DNA of 64,000 nucleotides from positions 682,001-746,000 of the forward strand of contig JADEYG010000001.1 in the NCBI GenBank assembly GCA_016906335.1. The letters are read 5' to 3'. A model generated the notes under the pieces. It worked only from the letters and a program-made list of their open reading frames with translations, ran no database searches and was not told where the DNA came from. The position numbers and the translations under genes were made by a program. The stretch comes from Novakomyces olei. Its lineage: Eukaryota; Ascomycota; Novakomycetes; Novakomycetales; Novakomycetaceae. Below are positions 21,041 to 31,982 of the stretch, piece by piece; the stretch's first letter is position 1; each line of letters begins with the position of its first letter.

Positions 21041-23391
21041 ATGGATCAGACAGTAATGGAAGCCATCGTGGTCCCGCTCGGTCAGCCGCGACTATTTAAA
21101 TCGAGCGAGTTCCTGCCACACCATATTACTCCACAAGATATAGAGGCGGCGCGCTCCCTGCGTCTACAGAAAGTGACCAGCCTTCAAGGGTTTGCTCACT
21201 CCACGTTTTCTACACGAGCTCGCTTGGGAGCCAATGGTACATTTGCACTCCTCTATCTTTACTTTAATTCCTTTGTTTTATTATTGATTGTACTGCTTTT
21301 GCCGGTCAGCAGCCAAATAGTTTCTGGCCAGACTGTTGTGCTTCGTACCCTAAGCTAAAGAGTGATCGAGAAAGCTGTTGGGAATTTGCATGGCCGAGAA
21401 ATTTAAGTTTGGTCCTATTTTTTGGGTTTGACTTGGCTGGGCTGCGTTACACAACACTTGTGCGTGCTTAATGGCCATGTGTCACAGGACCTGCCTGTGC
21501 CGACTCGTCCTAGTTTTGCTTTAATGCTATCAGCACTTTTGTTTTTCACCTTTAACAATTCTCACTAACTCTCAGCTTCGCCTGTAGCGACACCACACAA
21601 ACCAGCATCGGCTAATACTACGCGCAAGTACAAATCATATTCCTGCAGTATGTATTTAATGTTTCGCTTTAGTTTTCGCTTAATTTTCGGCTAACGTGTC
21701 TAGCATTTTGTAGAAAGCGCAAAATTCGTTGTGTCCGAGACGAGAACACTGGCTTGGAGAATAGACCTTGTCAAAAATGCCGTGAACTAAATCGTGTATG
21801 TATTTACGAGGAAAGGGCGCCCTCAAACGTTCAAAGTACCTCGCCCACTATGGCAGATCAGGCACTATCAAAGCTCATGTCTGTGTTATCGATAGAAAAC
21901 AGCGGAAAAGGTATGGCAATTAGAAGGGAAGAAATTAGAGGAGAATACAAATGACAAAAGAGCTAGAACCATTCACATATATGAAAGTTAGTAATGCAAA
22001 ACTAACAATACTAGCGTCGTACAAAGATTTGCAGACGCCGGTAGAAACGAGAAAGGGCGGCGTCTTTGATTACTTGCAGCTAGGCGAGGATATTTGCACT
22101 CGTCTTCTTGACCAGTATTTTACGTACTTCCATTCTTTTACTCCGATCGTGAATGAACAGTGGTTTCGTCGCACTTGGGACCAAAATCCACAAGATGTAC
22201 CTATTTGGCTTGTTGTAAACGTGCTCGCGGTGGCCGCCATGATTGAAACAAACAATTTCTACCAGGAAAGTTCCGTGATACAGCTACAAAAGGCGAAATT
22301 ACTTAAACAACTGAGCGTTGGTAAGATTAGATTTAGTTTGCATTTTTTATTTTATTTTCTTCTAACAAACAGGTTTGAGCAAAGAATACTTTTCATGCCG
22401 ATCTTTACACTCGCTGCAAGGCGGAATATTACACTTTCATCTCGTCGACACAGACAAAAGAGAGGCGCGTAATTTCGAGCTGTGGATCCTTCTCTCTATC
22501 TTGATAGAAGTCGCTCAAGAAATTGGATGCTGTGACGTGCTAAGCTCCCGACTGGACGCAGACGATTACGACTCTGCATTAAACTGCTGGCGGGCGTTAA
22601 TGGTGAAAGAGTTAGTATGTAACATTCCCGTTGGCCGAGCGTTTAGACAGCGCATTGAAGACTTTCATCTCTGCTACTTCAGCCTGAAAGACCATGAGAC
22701 AGTTGAGAATATTGCGCCTCTTTATATGGCGGGAATTTACAAGTATCTGGACCTACTGCGCTTGGGCTCTGCTAATGTGGAAACTTCAAAGACAGAAAGT
22801 ATTTCTTTTTTCTCCAAAATGATTTTGCTTTTGGACGGTATAGAATCCAAGATGCCCTCACATGTGCGCGCCCGGTTTCCTCATGACTGTCCTGAACAGA
22901 AACCCGAAATTGCCTGTATCGCGACTGGATTTTGTGAATTGGCAACGCTGACAGCCAGACGGCTTGTAATGCAGCCGTTTTTCTCGCTGGCAGGGTTTTC
23001 CACAACTTTTTCCCAGTCTAGATTGTTTTATATGTACAGCACGATTCAGCACACACTTTGGCTTTGCCAAGCAATGGTGGAGAAATGGGGGTTTGGTGTT
23101 TTCCGGCTGCATACTTCCCGAGGATATTACCTGCTGTACGCTATCAACGGTGTACTGCAATTATTATACTCTTTCCGTGAGAACATCCCGTCTGTCGTGG
23201 CCTCTAGATCGGCTATCCAAGCTCTTATTGGTGGACTTGCGGATTTTTTGCTGCAAGTTATAACGTTTGTAGAGCTCGACTCGGGGGATTCCTCGCTCGC
23301 TCGGTACAAGCAGATCATTGCTGTTTTATGCGACCAGGGTGATACGTCTCAGCCGCAGTCGATTGCAGAGACGCCGGTGCGTTCTGTTTAG
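21041..23391 (+). CDS. Zn2Cys6 fungal transcription factor
   Basis: Exons 21041..21236, 21576..21647, 21704..21910, 22015..22320, 22373..23391; 599 aa. The zinc cluster spans an exon junction and reads CTFCRKRKIRC, then PCQKCRELNRVC after a 12-residue loop (about residues 89-120), a complete Cys6 binuclear cluster that binds DNA. It is preceded by an unusual 85-residue N-terminal arm. The rest is the helical middle homology region typical of these factors, with the motif YFTYFHSFTPIVNEQWF around residue 195. The third intron (104 nt) was drawn to the acceptor following ACTAACAATACTAG. An earlier acceptor at 21960 also keeps the frame and would add 18 residues. The first intron is 338 nt, much longer than most. 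Target genes are unknown. Confidence 0.85.
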
Positions 23392-23430
23392 ACCGGGGTA
23401 TTACAATATTTTATTATTATATTATTATAT

Positions 23431-23650
23431 TGTCTCATTGTTTCATTGTTTCATTGTTTCATTGTTTCATTGTTTCATTGTCTCATTGTTTCATTGTTTC
23501 ATTGTTTCATTGTTTCATTGTTTCATTGTTTCATTGTTTCATTGTTTCATTGTTTCATTGTTTCATTGTTTCATTGTTTCATTGTTTCATTGTTTCATTG
23601 TTTCATTGTTTCATTGTTTCATTGTTTCATTGTTTCATTGTCTCAATGTT
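23431..23650 (+). repeat. TTTCATTG 8-bp minisatellite
   Basis: About 27 nearly perfect head-to-tail copies of TTTCATTG (a few TCTCATTG), starting about 40 bp after the transcription-factor stop codon. Three units equal 24 bp, so all plus-strand frames stay open and give spurious FHCFIVSL repeats. Confidence 0.95.
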
Positions 23651-24159
23651 TCATGTTTCCATATTTTATTATTTTAATGTTTTATTTTTTGTTTTGTGTA
23701 TATGAATCGTTTGCAATAGTATGTAAATAGTGTAATCATGAGCCGAGTAAAGACGGGTTAAATTGAGGCTGAAAAGGCGGAGTAGAACAGAGAGTACGAG
23801 AAGAGTAGAATTAAATGTGAATAAAACAGAGAATTTCAACTGCGCCTTGCCGCCGTATATATAAGTACAAAGGTTTGCAGATAATCGTTATACATACAGC
23901 TGTACATTCACACTCGTACGGCACTAAGCTTACTGATTTAAGGCTTACTGATTTAATGCTTATTGATTGCGTGTGCTCGTGTAATATTAGCGTCAACTAA
24001 TCTGCCAAGTTTACTTGTATTTACAAAAAAACTAGAGCCAAACGTTTACGCGTCCAACATGTGCATACCCCGGATTCGTGCGTCATCCCTGCGGGACAGA
24101 GTACGAATGAACGTGACGCTTAAAACACTTGAAACACAGAGAGAAAACCTGAGCTGGAG

Positions 24160-24367
24160 CATTGCAATTTCCATAAATACATTGCAATTTCCATAAATAA
24201 ATTGCAATTTCCATAACTACTACATTGCAATTTCCATAAATACATTGCAATTTCCATACCTCATTGCAATTATCCATAACTACTACATTGCAATTTCCAT
24301 ACCACATTGCAATTTCCATAATTACTATATTGCAATTTCCATAACTACTACATTGCAATTTCCATAC
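24160..24367 (+). repeat. ATTGCAATTTCCATA minisatellite
   Basis: Ten copies of a core CATTGCAATTTCCATA spaced by 19-24 bp with variable linkers (AATA, ACTACTA, CC). One copy has ATTATCC. Each core holds the palindrome ATTGCAAT. Confidence 0.9.
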
Positions 24368-24432
24368 CTACTAGCCACCTGTCTATCTATCCCATATAGC
24401 AACCATCAATGCCATATGATCATATAATATCA

Positions 24433-27400
24433 TCACGAAGCGCCTTCAGCGACAGACTGCCACTGAGCGAGACTACCAGTCCCGTGCCAGTAAAGCCGTG
24501 AATCAGCCGCCTGCCTTTTGTGCACAGTCGCGTCACTAGCGCACCCGTATCCGCCTCCGCCCGGAGTGCAGACGACGATTCTGTCGCCCGCGTCCATGAG
24601 CACGGCATTCTTGCCGCCCAGGTTTATAGTAATCGGCTCGGCACCCGCCCGCTCCGGCCGCCGGATCCACAGGTTCTGGCCGGCAGCTCCTTCCGTGCCA
24701 CCAGCGAGCCCGTACGGCCGATGCACTCGCCGCTCGCTCAGTATAGCGACCGAGAGTGGGATACGGAACTCTATATCCCGCACTACTCCCATCCCACCAT
24801 TGTACTGTCCTATCCCACCAGAGTTGGCTCGGAGCTGGAAGGAGTGCAGCCGGACCGGGTACCGGCGCTCAAGGATTTCCGGGTCAGTTATCCGAGTATT
24901 TGTCATGTGCGTATGCACACCGGAGGCTCCGTGCCACCCGGGACCGGCTCCCGCTCCGCCGGCAATTGTCTCATAGTAGCCAAAGCCCCGGGTATAAGTT
25001 TTCGACACATGGTCGTACCCGCCTCGGCCAAAGACGAGGTTATTGCAGTCGCCCTGTGAGGCAGCACAGGCAGCAAAGGCTCGCAAAACTACGTCAGTGA
25101 CCCGCTGGCTCGTACAGACATTGCCCGCTACAACGGCGGCCCCGGGGAGAGGGCTCAGTAAAGAGGCAGGTGGGATTTTTACGGTAATGGGTTTGAGGCA
25201 GCCCTGGTTGAGGGGCACATCCTGCTGGATCAGGCAGCGAAGGCAGTATATAATGGCACTGTACGTGACTGCCTCGGGCGCATTTAAATTGCCATACATT
25301 TGCGGAGACGTTCCCGCAAAATCAAACGTTGCCGATCCGGAATCGGTTATATCCACCCGGAGCCGAATAGCCGATCCGTCGTCCATAAAATCCTGAGCGG
25401 ATAAACGCGCTCCAAATTTGTGTTTAGCCTTCTTCAAAAGCTCTCGGACTTGAGTGTCTGCATTGTCCTGAATGGCTTTCATGTAAAAGAGGGTAACTGC
25501 CTCACCGTACTCCTCCATCAGCTGCTCAATCAGCACAATGCCCTTTTTGTTTGCCGAAACTTGCGCTTTCAAATCGCTCAAGTTATCCGCCAGGTTTCGA
25601 GTGCCAGAGCAGTTTGGGTACTTTGAGGGCTCCTCCAGCAGCAATTGCCGCATCCTCTCCTCATTGAACTTGCCCCGGCTGACCAGTTTTTCACTGTGGA
25701 TCATGGCTCCTTCCTCGTACAGGTGCTTGGACAAGGGCGGCATTGAGCCGGCAGTTATCCCACCAATATCCGAATGGTGGCCTCGGGAGGCCACGTAAAA
25801 CAGGATCCGGCCGGCATAGAAAGCCGGTGTGATTGTCGTTATATCCGGCAGGTGGGTTCCACCAGTGGCGGGATGGTTACATACTACAACATCGCCGGGC
25901 TCCAAATTGCCCCTCCAAATATCCGCCTGAGTGCGTACAGCAGTGGACATACTGCCCAGGTGCACTGGCAAATGTGGGGCATTTGCCACCAGTCCGCCTT
26001 CAGCATCAAACATGGCACATGAAAAGTCGAGTCTTTCTTTTACGTTTGTGGATACGGCTGTTCGCTGTAGCGCACGGCCCATTTGCTCGGCAATTGCCAT
26101 GAACCGATGGCCAAATATACTCAGCAAGATCGGATCTACTTGCTCCAACTGCCGAGCCTCTGTCTCTTTTTGACTACTGCCTTTTAGCTTTGCTCCAGTC
26201 TGCAGCTCGATTACAATATGCATTGGCAGTATTTTAGCCTCTGCATTCTCTGCCACTACTACCGTCTGCGTGTCGTCTATAATCATTGCCGGGCCGGTTA
26301 CCACGTGGCCAGGCTCGAGCTGCCCGAGACTGTAGACTGCCGTTGCCTTCTGCCAGCCTCCCGACTCAAAGTAGACCGGACGGCGGGCGTACACGTGCTC
26401 CTCACTGACAGGTTTTGGCTGGAAGTTGGCAAGCTGAGCGTCCAGCGGGCTGCCCAGATCGGCTCCGCTCTTGCCCACTCCACGGACCCTTACGTCATCG
26501 ACAAGGACGGGTCTGTTGTCCAGAGTGAAGCCAAACTCTTGCTCATGCTGCCTCACAAACTTGGCCGCAAAATCCCAGTCACGCTCCGGCCGCCGTACCA
26601 TTATCGCCGTGTCTGTGCCCTTGTACCGCATGTTTAGATACAGCTCACACTCTACACGGTCCTCGGGGAAACCCTGTGCACAGAGCTCTTTTCGCGATTT
26701 GGCTTCAAGCGCCAATAGCCGCGACTTGAACTCGGACAGTGTTGCAGAGTCGAACGGTTGAGAACTGGGTTCTTGTACCTCGTGCACTACGTCCGCCAGT
26801 GCCTGTCGTACGTTAAATAAATGAATTGAAATGAAATGAAATGAAATGAAATGAAATGAAATGAAATGAAATGAAATTAAATGAAATGAAATGAAATGAA
26901 ATGAAATGAAATGAAATTAAATGAAATTAAATTAAATTAAATGAAATGAAATTAAATTAAATTAAATTAAATTAAATTAAATTAAATTAAATTAAATTAA
27001 ATTAAATTAAATTAAATTAAATTAAATTAAATTAAATTAAATTAAATGAAATGAAATTAAATGAAATTAAAAACACAGATATACAGATGAATATAATTGA
27101 TTCAAATCAATATCCATCTCTCCTTACCATGCCATATGCAGACAACACTGAAGAGTACTTGTGGATAATCACAGTCCGAATTCCGAGCGACTCGGCTACC
27201 GCACACGCGTGCTGTCCTCCAGCGCCTCCAAAACTGGCCAGACGATGTTTGGATACGTCGTGGCCTCGGGCCTCTGTAAGAGCACGAATAGGGCGGCACA
27301 TTGACTCGTTGGCCACCTTGATAAACCCCAAGGCTACTTCGCTAGCTGTCATTTGCTTTTCCTTGGGGAGAGTCTCGTTAATTTCTGCCGTTAATTGGTC

Positions 27401-29032
27401 AAATTTCTGTTTTGTCGCCTCAATGTCCAAGCCCTCGTTCTCGTTTTTGCCGAAAATCTGGGGGAAGACTTCGGGGACAAGACGGCCAAGTAAAAGATTG
27501 GCATCCGTTACCGTCAGAGGACCTCCTTTCTGGTATTGTTAGTCAGATTATACCAAAGTAAATAATAAAACTATAAAACTATAAACAATAAACTAGCGAA
27601 ACAATAAAATAAAAGTCAAGGAGCCATTAAACACTTTTTTCAGTAGAGACTTACGCGATAGCACGCGGGTCCTGGATGGGCAGAAGCGCTCTCAGGACCA
27701 GCCTGAAACATGCCGTTCTTGAAGAAAAGCATAGAGCCTCCACCAGCAGCCACAGTATTGATATCCAGCTGAGGGCTCTGTATAGTTACGCCGGCTGTTG
27801 TTGTCTCAAAAACGTGCTCATACTGGCCGTCGAACCGACTCACGTCGGTAGAAGTGCCTCCCATGTCGAATCCGATGACGGGGATCCGTGTATTCGGATC
27901 AAAACTGGTAAGAGCATAGCCAACAACTCCGCCCGCCTGTAATTAGCATAAAGAATAGCAAAAAGAATAGAAATTGAAGGTTCAAGTGATTTAAACTCGA
28001 CTAGTTTAAATAATCAATTTAAATAAAATGCATGTAGAGCATTATTGAATATAGAGATTATGGCTTACAGGTCCAGACAAAATAGCCTTCAACCCCGAAA
28101 ATCGTTTCATATCAACCAGCCCGCCATCACTTTGCATGAACTCGCAACGTGCTCCACGGCCACCTTGCAAGTCAGTGTCTCCCAGCCCACCTTCAAACCC
28201 GGAACAGAAGCCGTCAATATACTTTTGTATTACAGGCGTGAGGTAAGCGTCTGCGGTGGAGGAAGTGCCCCTTGAAACAATTTTAATCATAGGCATCAGC
28301 TGGGAGGATAGACTCACGTGAGTGAACCCCAGGCTTTTTGCAATTTCTCCAACAGCTATTTCGTGCTCCGGGAAAGTGTAAGAGTGCACAAGACAGACGG
28401 CCACACTACGAATCCCCGTGTCGTAAAGTGCCTGTAACTGTTTCCGCACAGCCTCACGGTCGATACGTTTAAGTATGCGCACAACTTCACCAGATATGCC
28501 CTTAACCAAGTCGGGGTCTCCCTCGATATTCACAGGTTGGGGGTCTGGATCTTCTGCGTACTCCTCCAGGGTCACACGCTCATCGATCTCCACAACAGAA
28601 TCGTGAAGCACATCTGGCTTTGAGATGGAAAGATCGAAAATCCGAGGCCGTGACTGATTCCCGATATTGAGCAAATCACGGAAACCTCGAGTAGTGATAA
28701 ACGCGCAACGCTCACCTTTCCGCTCGAGTAAAGCATTCGTGGCTACAGTTGTGCCCATTCGTATACTCTCAATTGGCCGCGTATCTATTTTATCTTGGCG
28801 CGCAAGCGAGCGGGAAAGAAACTTTTCCAGTATACGTCGAATACCTTCTCTTGGAGCATCCTCATAGTTTCCCGGATCAACTGATAAAAGCTTTATTACA
28901 ATATCTTCTTCGCCGTCACAGTAACCCACACAGTCGGTAAACGTACCTGACTCGTTAGCATAAAGTGGCCTTTAATGTTGCCAATTGCCTACCGCCGCGA
29001 TCAATAGCAATGCGAATCTGTTTGGCCGCCAT
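24433..29032 (-). CDS. OXP1: 5-oxoprolinase (ATP-hydrolysing)
   Basis: Cytosolic enzyme that opens 5-oxoproline to glutamate with ATP, in glutathione turnover. Exons: complement(28993..29032), (28069..28946), (27655..27936), (27128..27529), (24433..26802); 1,323 aa, close to the family's usual 1,290. The N-terminal HyuA half starts with the nucleotide-binding IDRGGTFTD, completed across intron 1. It continues with [32 protein letters not shown], the conserved [19 protein letters not shown] across intron 3, and FGGAGGQHA. The HyuB half follows (about residue 770 on) with [12 protein letters not shown] and the terminal GGGGYG. Every junction restores family sequence. Intron 4 (325 nt) is almost entirely a pentanucleotide repeat. 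It shares a 475-bp divergent promoter with SHM1. Nearly full-length plus-strand open frames over the last exon are GC-rich antisense shadows. Confidence 0.95.
26822..27068. repeat. ATGAA/ATTAA pentanucleotide repeat in intron 4 of OXP1
   Basis: About 250 bp of 5-bp units, first mainly ATGAA then mainly ATTAA. It fills most of the intron 26803-27127 without touching either splice site. Confidence 0.93.
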
Positions 29033-29507
29033 ACCGATAGTGGTGTGCCGTTGACGTAGTCGCGACGGCGTTTAGATAACTAATACACACAAAGAATAAA
29101 GTATGGGGTACGTTACCCACCGTACCTTGCGCAGAGACTATGACATACGTTGGGATAAGTAACAGTACCTATATTTTAGTCTCGTACTTTATAAAACTTA
29201 TAAAAGTAGGCTACAGTCTGATAATGTGTGGTAATGATTTAAACGTTTGATAAGCAGTACAATCTAAAAGTGGCACGAGGTGCTACTGTGCTCGGCGCTC
29301 AGCCTTAAAGTCGGTCAATGTTACTCTGAAACCGTATATTAACGTAATGTATGGCAAAAAAGGTTAGAACTTGATGATATATTATGGTGATTATAACATG
29401 GGGATGCATGACAAAGTTACTACTATCTATCAATCAACATGTTAATATGACATTAATCGTAGTTATTCCTCCTAGGCTCTCCTCCTAGACTCTACCAATC
29501 AGTCACA
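29033..29507. promoter_or_regulatory. Shared divergent promoter of OXP1 and SHM1
   Basis: 475 bp between two outward-facing starts. AT-rich. No specific operator was recognised. Confidence 0.55.
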
Positions 29508-31483
29508 ATGCTAACGAACGTGAGGTTGCGACCTTGGCGCGCGGCGTCGTACCTCAGGACGGCGCCGCAGCTACCGCAACGTCTAGCCTCGGGGTTCGCT
29601 GCTTCTCAGGAAAAAGTAAGGTTTACTAGAAAGTGATGGTCGAGATCTAACTGAGTAAGGTGCTGTCAGTGCCTTTGCAAAACGAGGATCTTCAGATCTA
29701 TGCAGTAGTGCAGAACGAGATCAAACGACAAAAGCAGTCTATAAATTTGATTCCGTCTGAGAATTTTACCTCGCGCGCAGTGATGGACGCGCTTGGCTCG
29801 CCCATGCAGAACAAGTATTCTGAAGGTTACCCGGGCGCTCGCTACTATGGCGGGAACGAATTCATTGACCAGGCAGAATTGCTTTGCCAGAAACGTGCAA
29901 TCGAACTTTTTGGACTGCAGTCCGATGCTTGGGGAGTTAACGTTCAGGGTATACATCATCATTATTTTCTACTAATTTATTTGTTAAATTTAGATATTTA
30001 TTATATTTATTTTTAGTTCTTGGGTTTTCTTTATAGCATCCCTTTCACGCTGTACTGGAAAATGCCCTTTTTTACAAGCTCAATTTAATTTTTGTTTGAA
30101 TGAGAATACCCCTCAATTTTGTGTGTGCTTACATCCAGCTCTCTCCGGATCGCCTGCTAATCTGCACGTGTACTATGCACTTTTGAAACCTCACGAACGC
30201 TTAATGGGTCTGGATCTGCCCTCGGGTGGGCACTTGTCACATGGCTATGCCACACCAACGAAAAACATTTCTGCTGTCTCCACTTACTTTGATAATCTGC
30301 CGTATCGTGTAAACCCGTCAACGGGAATAATCGATTATGACGAGCTGGAAATGCTGGCTCAGCGGTTTCGGCCCAAAATTATTATCGCAGGAACAAGCGC
30401 TTACTCGCGAAAACTCGACTATGCTCGATTTAGACGAATAGCAGATTCAGTCAATGCATATCTTATGGTAGATATGGCTCATATTTCTGGTCTTGTAGCT
30501 GCTCGCGTACTGCCTTCGCCCTTTGAGTACGCTGATGTTGTTACTACGACGACGCATAAATCTTTGGTACTTGAAAATTGTTAACTTTACATGTTATTCA
30601 AATTATTTCAGCTTTAATTTATTATTCATTTATTTTTTCATAATTTTTAAGTTTTTAAATTCTCGTTTATTCATTAGCCATAATATTATTGTGATATGGG
30701 TGCTAATTTATAGCGGGGACCACGTGGGGCGATGATATTTTTCCGTAAAGGCGTACGCTCAGTCGACAAGAAGGGGAATGGTAAGCAATATAGATTTTTC
30801 AATACACGATTTAAGAAAAATGTTTATGTATGCTCTAACAAATTCGTCAAGAAATCCCGTATGACCTTGAAGGCCCAATCAATTTTTCAGTATTTCCTGG
30901 TCACCAAGGTGGCCCACACAACCATACGATAACTGCACTTGCAGTCGCACTAGGACAGGCAATGAAACCCGAATTTCGCGAGTATCAGAAACAAGTTATT
31001 AAAAATGCTGAAGCTATGTCTGATGCGTTCATTGAGCGGGGATACGATGTTGTATCTGGAGGCACAGATAACCATCTGATTTTGGTGGATCTAACAAACA
31101 AGGTATGATCAATTTTATTTTCTCCCCGTCTAACTACTAAATAGGGAATCGACGGTGCTCGGGTAGAGAGGGTATTAGAGCTGGTGAATATCGCGGCCAA
31201 CAAAAACACTGTCCCTGGAGATAAATCAGCCTTGATCCCTCACGGCCTTCGACTGGGGGCGCCGGCAATGACCACTCGTGGACTCACGGAACCAAAATTC
31301 AAAGAGATTGTGGAATTTATTGATCAGGCAATTAACCTGACTATCAATATAAACAAGCAAGTTCCGGGAAAGAAGTTGCGAGACTTTAAAGAGCATCTTG
31401 GTAATGGTGAAAATGTACCGGAAATTTCTGTTTTGAAGCAGTTAGTAGTCGAGTTTGCTGATGCTTTTTACTGCCCTCATTAG
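29508..31483 (+). CDS. SHM1: Serine hydroxymethyltransferase, mitochondrial
   Basis: PLP enzyme that interconverts serine and glycine while moving a one-carbon unit onto tetrahydrofolate. Exons: 29508..29615, 29660..29948, 30139..30566, 30714..30780, 30852..31102, 31145..31483; 493 aa. The first exon ([18 protein letters not shown]) is Arg-rich without acidic residues, a typical mitochondrial presequence, so this is the mitochondrial isoform. Family marks: [44 protein letters not shown] (across intron 2), [22 protein letters not shown], the PLP-lysine block [21 protein letters not shown] (across intron 3, Lys about 273) and [11 protein letters not shown]. Introns have clean CTAAC/CTAAT branch sites. 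No cytosolic paralogue is in the window. Confidence 0.96.
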
Positions 31484-31982
31484 GGATGATATCCTAGGCA
31501 TACTAAATAAAGTTTTGCAAGTTTGGAATGACAAGTCAATATAAGTAGAAAGCAGTCAGAGGCTTTAACAGAAAAAAGCACGGAATCTAGAGACAGAAAG
31601 AAAAGGTCTATCAACTGCTTCGTAAATTGTGGCAAAGCATGTTGCCCTTTAATATTCTGGAGTTCTTGTGCAAATTTTATAGTTGCGAGTTGTAGAAGAC
31701 GACTATCTGCTATTTATTTCCAAAGCCAGATATGAATATATAGTTTCATAACGCTGTACATAGATGGCAATTAACCCTAACCCTCTAAGTATACCTCATA
31801 TTAAGAACTTACAATTCAATTAATAATAATAGAAATGAAATATTGATTTACTCTGCAAATTAATTTGTTTTCCATTATACCGCCTAAAGATTTTTGACAG
31901 GTAAAAGGCAGATGGTCCTGAACATAAGCAAAGATTTGATTAAAAATCGATTTAGTTGAAAATTCGTTGCGCGCTGGCCGCT
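31484..31982. other. Intergenic between SHM1 and the Pol III subunit gene
   Basis: About 0.5 kb, AT-rich, with a TTAACCCTAACCCT motif at 31771-31784. No gene. Confidence 0.6.
31771..31784. promoter_or_regulatory. Telomere-like CCCTAA motif upstream of the Pol III subunit
   Basis: TTAACCCTAACCCT, about 200 bp before the ATG at 31983. Candidate site for a Tbf1/Teb1-type Myb protein. Confidence 0.45.

Larger units (their letters stand above)
23392..24432. other. Convergent intergenic region rich in minisatellites
   Basis: Between the zinc-cluster gene and 5-oxoprolinase. Contains the TTTCATTG array and the ATTGCAATTTCCATA array, listed separately. The remaining DNA (23660-24160) shows no gene. 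Confidence 0.65.

Noticed and set aside
23318-23730. Open frames of 90-120 codons encoding FHCFIVSL repeats
   Set aside because: They are the three frames of the TTTCATTG minisatellite; the 24-bp super-period keeps every frame open.
24518-26761. Many plus-strand open frames of 80-180 codons
   Set aside because: Antisense of the GC-rich 5-oxoprolinase exon, which has strong family motifs throughout.
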